Source: Zopfochytrium polystomum
Taxonomy: Eukaryota; Chytridiomycota; Chytridiomycetes; Chytridiales; Chytridiaceae
Assembly (NCBI GenBank): GCA_025765615.1
Contig: JAIVFJ010000165.1
Span: 1-64,000 of the forward strand
DNA: 64,000 nucleotides
Direction of reading: 5' to 3'
A program made the position numbers and the translations under genes. This document shows positions 32,710-44,524 of this stretch, piece after piece. The notes beneath the pieces were generated by a model. That model saw nothing but the letters and a program-made list of their open reading frames with translations, did not search any database and had not been told where the DNA came from. Position 1 is the first letter of the stretch; the number at the start of each line of letters is the position of its first letter.

Positions 32710-33877
32710 TCGCAAACGGTTCAAGTCAGAACACTATTTGTCAATCTTATCTTTCACAGACAGCAACCCAACCATCCACACACCCTCACCTGCAACGCCT
32801 CGACCAGCCTCAAGGTCTCGTCGACGCTCCTGCCAACGGGCAAATCGTTGACGGTGATCTGCCTCACGACCTGGGCCGGGTCGATGATGAAGGTGCCGCG
32901 GAGCGCGACGCCAATGTCTCCGCCCTTTTCGATGAGCACGCCGTAGTCGGCCGAGATTTGTTTGGTGATGTCGGACACTTTGTTAGGTGGTTTTTTTTTT
33001 GGGGGGGGGTTGTTGGTTGTTAGTGTCGGAGGGGAGCCCGCTCGGGGTATTATAAGGGGGAAAAAAACTTACGGACGGGGATTTTCATGGCGCCGAGGCC
33101 GCCTTCTTTGCGGGGCGTGTTGATCCACGCGCTGTGTTTTTGGGGGGGTTTGAAGGATGTCGTTCAGACGGATGAGCGAACCGCGAACAAGGGAGAGGGA
33201 GGAAAAACTCACAGGTGGCTGTGCTTCGAGTCGACGGAGGCGGCGACGACCTCTGTGGTGTGTGTTTGAATCGAGAGGGGTTGTGTTGGGGAAAGGGGGG
33301 GGAAGGGGGTGAGTTATTGGTGAAGCCCACAAGCATGACGGAGTTCCGAAACTGGCGCGGGAAAGCCCCCCCCACAACAACGCACCGCATCCCAGGGCCT
33401 TGAACTCGTCGACGCGCTCGGAAAAGGCGATTATTTCGGTGGGGCAAACGAACGTAAAGTCGAGCGGGTAGAAGAAGAGGACGAGCCATTTGCCTTTGTA
33501 GTCGTCCAGGGAGATGGTCTTGAACTGATGTTTGGATGGGTGGTGGTGGTTCGGGTAGCGGCGGTTGTTGTGAGATCGCGCGCAGGTTGCACCGCGTGCA
33601 TGTGCAGGAAACAAAAACGCGCGCGCAGGCCCGCGCAGCGACTCCTCACCTCTTGTCCGACGACGGCCTCGGCGGTAAAGTGCGGGGCGGGGTCGCGGAC
33701 TTTGGCGATGTACGCGCGGGACTGAGTAGATCGGAGGAGTCCGAGGACGGTGCTGGCGGGGGTGGTGGTGGTGGCGGTGAACGCAGTGGTGGTGGTGGCG
33801 CTGGTGGACGCCCGGAGGAGGAAGGGCCGCGAGAGCGAGCGGGCGGCGAGAGCGGCGGCGGAGCGTCGGGCGAACAT
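32530..33877 (-). CDS. Mitochondrial typical 2-Cys peroxiredoxin
   Basis: Six exons: 33877-33650, 33524-33386, 33252-33213, 33131-33073, 32977-32790, 32637-32530; all phases agree, 253 residues. The first ~55 residues are Arg/Ala/Ser/Thr-rich and lack acids, as in a mitochondrial presequence. Peroxidatic C103 sits in [10 protein letters not shown] and resolving C227 in [13 protein letters not shown] and a C-terminal YF (EYFQAVN) are both present, which marks the hyperoxidation-sensitive eukaryotic type. It reduces H2O2 and peroxynitrite using thioredoxin. It is divergently transcribed from the aminotransferase gene, 320 bp apart. The pairing makes sense if the neighbour produces or detoxifies glyoxylate in peroxide-making compartments, but that link is inference. 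Confidence 0.95.
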
Positions 33878-34039
33878 GATGGATGGATGGAGGAGTGGAG
33901 TGGATTTCTTTACGAATGAATGAAGGCGGCGGTGGGAGGAGTCGGAAGGGCTGGCACGAAGGTAAGCGGGTGGAGAAGAAGTAGAAGTTCTGCGATCGGA
34001 CAGAGAGAGAAAGAGAGAGAGAGAGAGAGATAGAGAGAG

Positions 34040-34080
<41 letters not shown>

Positions 34081-34140
34081 CAGACAGACTAGGCGAGAGA
34101 CAGAGAGAGGGTGGTCGCTCTGGCTCGAAAACCACACACA

Positions 34141-34177
<37 letters not shown>

Positions 34178-34197
34178 ACACACCCAGGCACGCTCAA
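33878..34197. promoter_or_regulatory. Bidirectional promoter with (GT)n/(CA)n inverted microsatellites
   Basis: 320 bp between two divergent ATGs. It contains a GA tract (about 34003-34042), a (GT)n tract (34043-34077) and, 55 bp on, a (CA)n tract (34132-34183). The GT and CA tracts are mutually complementary. Confidence 0.6.
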
Positions 34198-36361
34198 ATG
34201 CGATCGATTTTGCCGCTGCTTCTTCAGTCAAGCCGAAGCCGAACCGTCGCCGCGTCCTCGTCGTCGTCGTCTTTCACTGCCATCGCCACTCGCTCGTCGC
34301 GACTGCTCCGTACAGGCCCCCCCGCGTCCGCACCACCATCATCATCATTACAGCACCCTCCGCGCTTGACCGTCCACTCGCCCCTCCTTGATAGCCAATC
34401 CAAACGAAACATGGCCTCCTCCTCCGGATCCACCGCGGCTGCTCCTCCCCACAGGCTGCTCATGATTCCCGGTCGGTGTGACATATCATCCTCATCCAAC
34501 ACGCGACTCGCTTTCTCCGCTAACTGCGAGCATTTTTCTTTCTCCTTCCGCTCCCCCCACTTTGGCAGGCCCCGTCGAGTTCGACGATCAGGTACGGTTG
34601 GAGGAGGCGCGAGAGTGGGACTCTACTTGGGTCGAGAGTGTCACGCGATCGACTCGATCTCATCACTCCAATCCCATGAAATGTCCATCTCATTTGTTCA
34701 TCCTCGTTCCTCACGCGCAACAAAAATGAAAATGCGTACGCCCCGCGCGACGCCCGCCCCCATCATCGCGGCTCGCTCAACACCCATCCATCTATCTGCT
34801 GCACAGGTGCTTGCCGCCATGGCCACGCCCGCACTGAGCCACGTCGACCCGTACTTTATCGACAAGTTTGGCTCCGCCCTCGAGCTGCTCCGCAAAGTGT
34901 TTTACGCGCCGGTAAAACTGAACAAAATCGATTCACTTCCTCTTTTGATTGCTGCTCCTTCCTTACTCTGACTTGCAGACCGGCCAACCGTTCATCGTTG
35001 CTGGCTCCGGCACGCTCACGTGGGATGCCACCGCAGCCAACCTCGTCGAGCCCAATGACCCGGTGCTTGTCATCAGGTAATTCACTGCTCCCCGTCTGCC
35101 TGTTCCCATTCCCACGCTGATCCCATCCCCACCCCCCCTCAATCAATAACCCATCCATCCACCCAACCCACCCAACCCATCCACCAGCACCGGCGTCTTT
35201 GGAGAGTGGTTCGGCGAGTGCATCCAAGTATACGGCGGCGACGTGACGTACCTCCGCGCGCCCGCGTTCGGCGACCGGCCGTCGCTGGAGGCGATCGAGG
35301 CGGCGCTGCGGCAGAAAAAATATAAGCTGATGACGGTGACGCACGTGGACACATCGTCGGGGGTGCTCAACGACGTCAAGGCGGTGGCGGAGGTCGTGCG
35401 GCGGGTGTCGCCGGACACGCTGATCGCGCTGGACGGCGTGTGCTCGGTGGCCGCCGAGGACATTCAGCAAGAAGCGTGGGGCATCGACGTCGTGATGACG
35501 GCGTCGCAAAAGGCGCTGGGCGTGCCGCCGGGCTTGGCCGTGATGGTGGTCAGCCAGCGCGCCTTGGACGTTGCGTTGAACAGGAAAGCCGCACCGTCGA
35601 CGTACTTTGCGTCGTTCAAGAAGTGGTGCGTTTTTGTTCATTCGAAGTGGATTTTTCTTTTTTATCTACCGGCAGCCAGCTAATTCCTTACTTTCGTAAT
35701 TAACTATTCCGACAACAGGCTCCCCATCATGAAAAAATACGAAGCCCGCCAGCCGTCCTACTTCGCGACGCCCCCCGTGCAGCTGATCCTCGCGCTGCAA
35801 GTGTCCCTCACCCAGTTCGTCCAAGCGCAGCCGTCGGGGACGCTCTCGACGCGCTTCGCCGAGCACGTTGCCGCGTCCGAAAAGGTCAAGGACGTGCTGG
35901 AGGGCGAACTGAAGCTCAAGCTTGTTCCCGTGCGGCGCGAGGTGGCCGCGCACACGCTGACGGCCGTGTACTACCCGGCGGGCATGGCGCCGGGCGAGTT
36001 CCTGGGCAAGGTCGCGAGCAAAGGGGTCGTGCTGGCCGGCGGCTTGCACCCGGACCACGCGACAACGTACTTTAGGGTCGGGCACATGAACGTGTCGGCT
36101 GTGAAGGACGGCGAGCTGCAGCACCTCGAGAAGACGCTCAAGGCGATCAAGGAGGCTTTGGCGGTGAGTTTGGCAGTTTGCTTTTTCTTTCTTTTTTTTG
36201 GGGGGGGCTGTTGCTGCTATTGTTTTGTACTTTATGCGTCCCGATGCTGATACCATCTCTTCTCCCCCCCTTCCCCGCCGATCCCCAACCGCTTCCCGCC
36301 GTGTCGCACGCAACTGGCATAAACCCTACCCCAGGAACTTGGCTACAACGCGCATTTGTGA
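34198..36361 (+). CDS. AGX1: Alanine-glyoxylate aminotransferase, dual-targeting design
   Basis: Seven exons: 34198-34471, 34569-34591, 34807-34911, 34979-35076, 35188-35625, 35719-36163, 36335-36361; phases agree, 469 residues. It is a fold-type I PLP enzyme converting alanine plus glyoxylate to pyruvate plus glycine. Landmarks are LLMIPGPVEF, SGTLTWDA, TGVFGEW, VDTSSGVLND, LDGVCSV and PLP lysine K275 in TASQKALG. The first 71 residues (MRSILPLLL.., Arg/Ser-rich, no acids early) look mitochondrial. A second in-frame ATG at 34411 gives a 398-residue form that starts near where family members usually start. The C-terminus is AHL, which fits the PTS1 consensus [SAC][KRH][LM]. Exon 2 is only 23 nt. 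The model predicts mitochondrial and peroxisomal forms from alternative starts. Confidence 0.94.
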
Positions 36362-37573
36362 GGACGGGGTCTTACTGGCAAGCGGGCCCCAACGTCCCTT
36401 TGTTTGCACGAAAGAACAACGAACGGAAGGAGAAGAGAAAAAAAAAAAGCTCAAACGACTCGCAGCATCTTGTGTTTTTCACTGTCACAAACTTGAGCGA
36501 GCGCTTTCATTGTGAGTAGCAAGCCCCGCCGGCTCAGAGATAGAAGCAAGGAAACTCGGGAAGGACAAAGGAAGAGGACAAAAAAAAGGGCGTCCGATTG
36601 AACTGAACCAAGGTCCAACAGACCTGTCGACAGAAGACATTGGAGGGACCTGTCGTTGCAGCGGCCGACCCATTCCTGCGATCGAGCGACGGACGCAAAA
36701 GTCGATAGATCGATCGATGGATCGATCCGATTTGGAGTTTTGAACCCTCGAGGTCCCCTGTGAGAGCCTGAATAGGTAGCCGACTTCGGATCCACCTCGC
36801 TCGACTTGGCGAGTGTTGCGATTGCGAATGCGATTGCGACTGGCGTACCATGTCTCCGCTGCATCATCAGTTCATCAATCTTCGCCGTCCAAGGACCCAG
36901 GCGATCCCAGTCGCCCACGTCCCATGCCTCTGGCATACACGGTAGTGCCGTCGGCCACTTGAATCGCTTGGGCGAAGATTGATGAAGGGATGGCGCAGCG
37001 GAGGACATGCCCCCGTTCGTCGCACTCCAAATCAATATCACGACACTGCAACGGTTCGCAATGCTCCAAAGGTGTTCAAAGCGCGTTGAGTTGGTCGCGG
37101 CTACGCTCGGATTGCTGGGGATCAATTATAAGGAGACTTATTCTCCCGGGCCGACGAAATTAAGAGAGATGCTGCTGTTTCTAGTATTGTCACGGCGTTG
37201 AGAGAGGCCATTCTTCAGTGAAAGCCTCACGAAATTCTTCTGCGCTGCGATAGTTTTTGGTTTTTGGTTTCCAATTCGATCCTGACACAGTCTTCTCCAT
37301 CCCCTCTCCCTCTCGCGCCCTCTCTCTTACTTTTTATCTTGCTTTTTATCTTTTCTTTTCTCATCTCTGAGGCTCCCTCTCACTCCCTCTCACTCGCTTT
37401 CTTTCCTTTGCCCTCTCTCTCCTTCTACCTCTTTCTTCCTCTTGAAGCAAAGAACACAAAAAGGGGTGTGCCAACTGAATGAATTTGCGCTTTAATTTCT
37501 TCAACGTTTCCCAATTTGCGCGTGAGCGCTGCTTTTTCATAGTGCAATTCAGCCCGCAACCCCCAGAGATACC
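36362..37573. other. Intergenic, nothing recognised
   Basis: A frame of 224 codons exists on the minus strand (36451-37125) but has no recognisable domain and I do not support it. A (GATC/GATA)-type stretch lies at about 36702-36728 and a CT-rich stretch at about 37295-37445. Confidence 0.4.
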
Positions 37574-40500
37574 CTACACGATCGGCTCGTTCCCCCACAC
37601 TTTGGCGTATTTGCCGAGCGCCCACATCGTGAAGATGAACTTGTAGTTCGGGTAGCCTTGAAAGTTTTTGTTGTTTAAATTGTTTTAATTAATTGACAAG
37701 GGTTAGCCCTGTGCGCAGTACGAGGAAGAACAGATCCAAAGAAAAAAAAAAAAATTCCTTACTGATCATGCAATTCTATCCCATCCGAAAACCACGCGGC
37801 CGGCAAACGGAACAAGCAAAACGAGAAAAAAAAAATGGCTGGAGTCAGTTACCCCCCAACGCAAAAACCAACCGAAAGATCAAGCACTCGCCCCGCCAAA
37901 TATTACCTTATTAAACACGCCCTCGATCCCTTCCTGCAGCCACTCCCCGTTGTCCCTCTGCCGCTGCATGACGAGCCGCGCGGCGCGGCGCAGGACGTCT
38001 TGTTGCGGGAAGCCGGCGGCGAGGAGCGCGAGCATGGCCCACGAGGTGTTGACGACCTGGCTGCCGGCGGGGTGCGGGACGTAGGTGTTTGTTTCGCAGG
38101 ACTGGGTATGGGGGGGTTGGGGTAAGTGGTTAATGGGTGGACGACGGGGCGAAAGGTGGAAGGCGGAGAGGTACCTTGTACGACTCGCCCCACCCGCCGT
38201 CGGGGTTCTGTTTGGACGCCAGGAAGTGGCATGCGCGGCGGACGGGTTCGCTGCAAACGTGAGAAAGTGGGGGTGAGTGCGTGCGTGTTTTGTGTTTGTG
38301 TTAACGTAAAACAACGAAAGAAAAAAAAAACAAAAACAAAAAAACAAAAAAACAAAAAAAAAAACAAAGAGCAACATTACAAGAAGGCCAGTACCTGTTC
38401 TCGTAGTTCATTCCGACCGAGGCCAGGCTCTCGAGCGCAAACAGGGTGCCGTAGGTGAAGCAGATGGCCCACGAGCCGAACCAGCTGCCGTCGGGTTTTT
38501 GCACGTTGAGGATATACTTGACGGCGCGTGCGATGGTTGCGCTAAGATTCGCAAAGTGGCATTCTATGAGCAGGAGGAAAGAAAGAAAGAAAACCCCCCA
38601 CTACTCACTCAATCTCCTTCCTCCGATGGTCGGGGTACACCTCCTTAAAGGCGCTCAACCCAATCACAACACTCGTCGTGCACTCCGGGTAGCTGTACTC
38701 CAACATAATATTCCCAAACACCTCGGCGACGTTCATCCACTCGAGCCAAAACGGCGCCCTGCGCTTCTCGTAGCTGCCGATGCCGCCGTCGTCGGCGTTC
38801 TGCATGGAGAGGAGGACGTTGACGGCGTCGTGGATGCGCGGGGTGGAGACGGGGTTGGGCAGCTTGAAGGGGAGGTGGTGCTGGAGGAGCAGGACGGCTT
38901 TGAGGCCCTCGGCGGTGCAGTCGGAGACGGTGTAGGACTGGTCGCGCGTGCTGAAGGGGAAGGCGCCCTTGGTGATGTGGCGGTAGCATTTGGAGTGGGG
39001 GATTGTCGGGTCTTGTTTGATCTGAATGTCGTTGTTGGAGTGGTCGTTGTGGTTGGTAGGATTGTCAGTGCGGGGAAAAAAAAAAAAAAAAAAGAATTGT
39101 CACACCACCACCCAAACTCTTCTTCACCTGCGTGACGTCCAAAAAGTGAATGGCCTTGTCGAGCGACGCCCTGAACTCTGGCTCGGTGGCGAGGCCGGTC
39201 TCAACGAGCGCCGAGATGGCGAACGATGTGTCCCAGAGCTGCGACCCGTTCGTTCCGTTCATCATCATGCCCTCGGCGCCCTTCCTTGCGTCGCGTTAGT
39301 AGCAGCGGGCGCGACGCGTACACGAGTGTGTGTCAGATTTCAACTTGTAAACGAGAAAAAACGCGCCGCGCAACCCCCCAAAAAACTCACCACAAAAAGT
39401 CATTGTTTCTAAAACAATGCTGCCGGAACGACTCGGACTTTGGCCCGTCGTTGAGCCAGACGACGATTTGGTTCATCACCTTGTTGACCTGTTTTTTCGC
39501 GTTTACCCCCGCACAAGAAAAGTTAAAAATAACGAAAATACGGGAAGAATACATTGAGGGTGGGAAGGAACCAAAAAAAAAAAAGAAAAGAAGGAGCGGA
39601 AATCATCTCACCGGCCCCAGGTCCAAGTACTTTGTGTTCGTGTCCTCGTAACGGATCTGCCTGAGAGCCTCTGCGATCGCGGGTTTCCGCAGCCACGAGT
39701 TTGGGAGCCATTCGTAACATGCAAGGACGCCTTTTTTTCCCGGTTTGTTCGTTTGTTCGTTTGTTTTGTTTGATGGATTTTTTTTTTGGTTGTTGTTTTT
39801 GGGATTTCGGTAGGGGGTGCGAGTGAACAAGAGAGAGGGGGCGGTCGGTCAGCGACGTCGAAAGAAAAGTTCACATTTTCTCTCGATATTCGCTTTCACG
39901 CACCGTTCAAAAAGTCCATAATCTTTGTGTGCGGCGAGTACAGGTCGACCTTTGCGACGTTGTTGCGCTGCGCGGGCCAGTAGATTTGGTCGTACGGCGT
40001 GGTGTAGAGTTCCTAGTGTGAGTTGGTTCGTTTATGGAATGGGATTGTTTTTTTTTTTTTTGATTTGTTACGTTTTTCTGTTTTCCTTGGATGGCTAATC
40101 TGGCGTCGAGGGAAAAAAGAAATCGTAAGAGAAAAAAAAGTCCGCCAATCAGTGCCTCAACAAGGTTTCAGCGGTAACCACCCTCTATCGCACTCTATGC
40201 AACATAGAAACTGATCCCATTAAAGGTTCTCCCAGTACTTTGGGAATTGTTTTAAAAGTGCAACGAGGAAGATACTATGTAGCATAGAGGGCAATGGGCT
40301 TACTGTCACCGCTGAACTTTGTTGAGGGTGATTGCGGATTTTTTTCTCCCTTTTTTCCTTTCTTCTTTTGGCGTCTCTCAGCCATCGGCTATCCAAAATG
40401 AACTCACCTCGCGCAGCGCCAGGATGAGCGGGTCGACTTTTGCTTGGAAGCGCACGCCGTACAGGTAGCTCATGGGGAGGTACACCATTCGCGAGTGCAC

Positions 40501-40920
40501 CCACATGCGGGACGCGTGGATGGGCATGAACTCGGGAATGATCCTGTGTGGGACGGGGACGGACGTCACGAGGGGCGGGCGAGAATGGGTGGATTGGTGA
40601 GTGTGGAACTGGCGCGCGCGCGCGTACAACACAGCACACACACCCACACACACATACACACACACACGCACACGCACATACGCACACACACACAAACTCA
40701 CCACAGCTCGGGCGGGATCGAATTGTTGCCGGCCCAGTCGTAGACGTTGAGCACGGCGAGCCAGAACTTGCCCCATGACGGGACACCCGTGGCGCCGCCG
40801 AGCTTGTGGAGCGTGGCGCGGGCCTTGACGCAGACGGGGTCGTCGGGCGGCACGCCGAGGAGGCGGAGCGCGACGTAGTTGAGCGCCGTGCCAAAGACGG
40901 TCGAGACGCCTTCGATGTGG
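37574..40920 (-). CDS. ERG7: Lanosterol synthase (oxidosqualene cyclase), 5' end missing
   Basis: Twelve exons: 40920-40702, 40543-40408, 40012-39904, 39730-39612, 39488-39391, 39284-39128, 39021-38609, 38541-38395, 38250-38175, 38101-37907, 37775-37763 (13 nt), 37656-37574. All junctions agree in phase; 587 residues. The enzyme cyclises 2,3-oxidosqualene to lanosterol in the ER/lipid droplet, a key step of sterol synthesis. The catalytic-acid motif DCTAE is in the 39021-38609 exon, and QW-type motifs ([22 protein letters not shown]) are present. The visible sequence starts at [15 protein letters not shown], near residue 140 of full-length ~730-residue enzymes, so about 145 N-terminal codons are absent. 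No exon matching them is seen in 40921-41460 or between 44.5 and 45 kb. Either the gene is truncated or its first exons lie beyond the neighbouring element. Confidence 0.93.
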
Positions 40921-41437
40921 CTTGCGGTGTTGGTGGTTGGGTTGGCAAACAAAATACAATTATCGCGGCCGAGGGGAGGGGCGAGGAAGGCGAGGGAAAA
41001 AAAAAAATTTGTCTTGTCTTCACCTCATGGGTTTGGGCCAAGGGAGTTGTGAAGGGCGTTACGGTAGTGTCAAGCGTCGAAGGGAGAAAGAAGGGAAGTA
41101 TCACTTCCAAGGTTTCCTGAGCGAACAAGAATAGGAGGAGGAGCTGTGGGAGCCGTAGTTTCAGTTTCAAGATCCTCCAGCGTCTGAGTTATGATGGGCG
41201 TTGGTCTGAGCGCAACAGGCAATCTGGTGCAATCACGATCGAGTAGGAGAGTTGACGAGGGTCAGATCAAGGTCAACGGCAAACAAAAGCGGGTGGACAT
41301 TGAGAGATAGTGAGCGGGATCGGGTTGGATCCACGAAAGGCAGGTGGTAATGCGAGAGGACACCAACCGGCGGCAGAGAGAGAGTGGATCTTGCTGGTGC
41401 AAACAAAATCAATTTTTCCAATGATTTTCCAATGATT
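40921..41437. other. Junction between ERG7 and the recombinase element
   Basis: Sequence where the missing first ERG7 exons are expected. No oxidosqualene-cyclase-like reading frame is visible in any frame on the minus strand. Confidence 0.5.
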
Positions 41438-41443
41438 TTTATT
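41438..41443 (-). terminator. Poly(A) signal of the recombinase gene
   Basis: Minus-strand AATAAA about 25 bp after the stop of the tyrosine recombinase gene. Confidence 0.5.
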
Positions 41444-41467
41444 CAAAAAAGCAAAATAAACATTGAA

Positions 41468-44400
41468 TCATGTCCTCTCAAAATCCACACGCTGCCGCTT
41501 TCCGCTGCTTCTCGTCGCTCGCTTCTCTTTGTCACACGTCTCCTTCTCGCCTGAACAACACAGCAACTTGAACTCAGAATGGGAGAAGTTCCCATTCGCC
41601 TCACCCTTGGATCCCCACTTTTGAACAAACTCCGCTGTATTGTCCTGGAAGTGATGTTTGAGGCACTTGAAAATGGGTATCACCTCGTTTCGCACAGAAG
41701 TGCGTACGGAGTCAATCAGTTCAGAAAGATCTGTTGGCAGTTGATCATACAGGCTCTGTATCAGCGCGAGTTTCTCAGCCCCTGTCTTCGCCTTCGACAG
41801 TCCCGATCTGCCAGGCAGATCGCAACCACCCCCACGTTTCCGCTTCCTTGTCGGAACTGAATCTGGTACAAAGGGCGGGACCGCAACAGAGATTGGGAAG
41901 TTGAGCGGGATCGCGACTGAAGGAGGTATCACTAAAGAACAAGATGCTTGGGCTGTGTTGTTTCCAACGGCAGCATTCTCAAAGACTGAGAGTCCTGAGC
42001 AGTCCGGCCTGAAAGACGAGGATGAGAGGGAGCGGGTAATTCCATCTAGTTGGGCATTGCTTGAAGTGAGCGAATCCATCATTGGCCCTGCTGCAACAGC
42101 TGTCACACCAACAGACTCCATCCCTTCCACAACTGACGTAGGTGCCACTGCTGTCATAATCGTACCAGCTTCTCTTATTGCGATTGGTGCTTGCGCTGGT
42201 TGCGACGTCAAGATAGATGGCGCTGGTGACAAAGCACTTCGAGCTTGAATGATTGCTCGTTGTAGTAGTGCTGCCAGTCTCTTTGCGGTTTCTGGGGCAA
42301 TGTTTTGCAACTCCCGCGTGATCTCGTCACCAACTGAAATAGGCTGCTTGTAATTTAATGCAGATTCGAGACAGTAAAGAATGCTCCGGTGCGGGTTGTT
42401 CAGGCTGATGCAGCAAAGCTCTACAAAAAAATAATAGGCTGCGGCAGAGAGATCCTGGTCGAAAGGGCGGCGTGCGTTTGCTCGTGGGACACGTTGGTAA
42501 TCATTTCGATTTGAATGCCATGTTGCAACCAGCGATCGCGTGTCCTCTCCTGTTCTTTTGGACAGTTCGAGAAGAAAAGCTGCGTCCTGCTTGTATTTCT
42601 TTGCGTCAATGTACGATTTATGGCGAGCGCAGTGCATGATTTCCGCTTCGCTGCCGCCTCCCCAAATTGCAAGAACATAGCCAGTCTTTCGGATTGAGTG
42701 GCTGCCAAATTTTCCTTCTCGCTTGATGACTTCAGCACAAAGGGTTTTGAAGTAATCCTGAAATGAGCTGTACGTTAAACAATCCTTTTCGGAGCAGTGC
42801 GACCCGCGATCACTACGCCTCAGGAATTCGGCCGAGGGAAAAAGGTGGCCGCTTTTGAGCCCTGACATGTGAATGTATAGTAATAGATGCCGAACAGGAC
42901 ATAGAGAGGGATTTTCGTGGTCAGCCCAGAGGATGAGATGGACAGGCTGATGGTCCTTTTTTCCCTTCACTTTGATGCAAAGACCCTCTATAAAATTGTC
43001 CTGAAATATAGTCAGGTCCCAATTGATGCAGTTGTAGTCGAGTTCCGAGCTAAACTGAAGATCAAGTAATTCTGCGCTCCGTAGAAACAGCTTTGCGCCA
43101 ATGAGAACCATTGTCCATATCATAAGCTCCCATAGACTATTCCCACTCAATAGCCGTCGCCGAACGTCGAGTAATTCCCATGGTGTTAGGCCAGTGTCAC
43201 CTTCAGCCACATAGGTTGCTGCAGCGTCTGAACTGTTGTGAAGAGCATCTCGAACGGTGGAGCAATGCAGTGGGTTTCCCATACGATAAAGCATAGGTCG
43301 AAATCGGTGAGCGTGGCAACCTGTGCTGGCGGCAGTCGTACTTGGCTCATGCTGGTGCACCGCTGGCAGTTCTGGTTCTTGCGTTGGTGGAGTTTCCAAG
43401 GCCTTGCACCGTGGGCAGTCTTCAAGAAATGGACCACCTTGATTGCGAGATCTGTGAATGCCGCTTATGACTGACACAAAGGAGTTTGCTGACATTGGGT
43501 CGTTCCAACCACCCTGGCACATAATTGGTTGGCCGTGAACGACGTCCACGATAGCTGTGCCGGCAGGGTCGAGGAGAGGAGTGTTTGGCGGAGATCTCTT
43601 GTATGTGATGAATGATGCTATAGTTTCAGGCTGCATTGATGGGCAGATAGGTGTCGGAGGCGATGCCAAAAGCATTAATAAACTCTCATGGTCGCCGATA
43701 AGAGCGCAAAAGTGTTGAAATCCTAAAAAACAAGGATCATTCGTCGCGTGCTCATCCATGCATCTCGCCACCTCAACAACACAGCCATCCTTCAACATGA
43801 GCGGGGGCTTGTCACAGTCTCTCCCAAAAAAAAACAAAAACAAAAATTTCTTAAAAAAAAAACTTGATCTCCTTACCTTTCATGTGCTTCCGATAGTTGC
43901 GAAGAGTATTTAAGGAGACGTCTTTTTGCCCGTGAAAGGGAACTTTCTTCGCGCCAGGTTCTAGCTGCAACCGCTTTAGTGCTTCTAAGATGCCTCCCTC
44001 CATCAGAGCTTCATATTCCGGCTTAATTCGAAAAGGATCTTTCGTGCCTGAAGAGTGCTTAGTTTTGGTGGTTTTAGGAATTCTCGATGAACTTGCAGCG
44101 GTGCTTTGGATTGGCTCCCTTCCCCCAAGGCTTGCTGTCAGAGCACCAATATGCGAGCTCCTCGCAACAGAGTTTGAAGAGTTCGGAGTGGGCGTGTTCA
44201 ACCTGTGCAAATCTGTAGTAGCTGGTGCTGCAGAACTGAGGCTTGCTACAACGACTTGAGGTGCTTCTACAATCAATTCAGAAGCGACTGTCACGTTTGT
44301 GGCTGCGGTCACAGATGGCACGTTGTCTAGTGTTGCTGTGAATAAATTCTTGTTGATGCGGAAATGACGTTGTGAATCAACTCACTTTCATTCAGAGTGC

Positions 44401-44524
44401 CATCGTAATCGCCGTCGTCATCCAAATCTTCAGCAAAGTAATCTCCGAAGTCGTCATGTTCATCCTCGGAGTACCCATCGTCCTTGGTTGCAGAGTTTGT
44501 GGTTCTCACATCGACGCGTTGCAT
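41468..44524 (-). mobile_element. Crypton-like element: tyrosine recombinase gene
   Basis: Three exons, 44524-44386, 44335-43877 and 43818-41468, agree in phase and give 982 residues without a stop. The N-terminus is acidic (EDEHDDFGDYFAEDLDDD) with a Ser/Pro-rich segment. The central domain shows tyrosine-recombinase signatures in order: Arg in LFLRSAELLDL, KVKGKK, HSIRKTGY (H-x-x-R), ARHKS, then the likely nucleophile Tyr in AKKYKQDA. The C-terminal part is Ser/Pro-rich with a basic patch (TRKRKRGGG) and a helical tail. These enzymes move circular DNA copies by strand exchange at short sites and make no terminal inverted repeats. Crypton and DIRS elements both use this enzyme; no reverse transcriptase is present, so Crypton-like is the better call. 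Borders are unknown. Confidence 0.75.

Noticed and set aside
34047..34391. His/Thr-rich frame over the GT/CA tracts
   Set aside because: Microsatellite translation in the divergent promoter and shadow of the aminotransferase first exon.
36451..37125. 224-codon minus-strand frame between aminotransferase and ERG7
   Set aside because: No ATG-supported domain, signal or splice context; composition is not convincing.
40444..40743. His/Thr-rich plus-strand frame that might look like a metal-binding protein
   Set aside because: It is a translation of the (CA)n microsatellite within an ERG7 intron.
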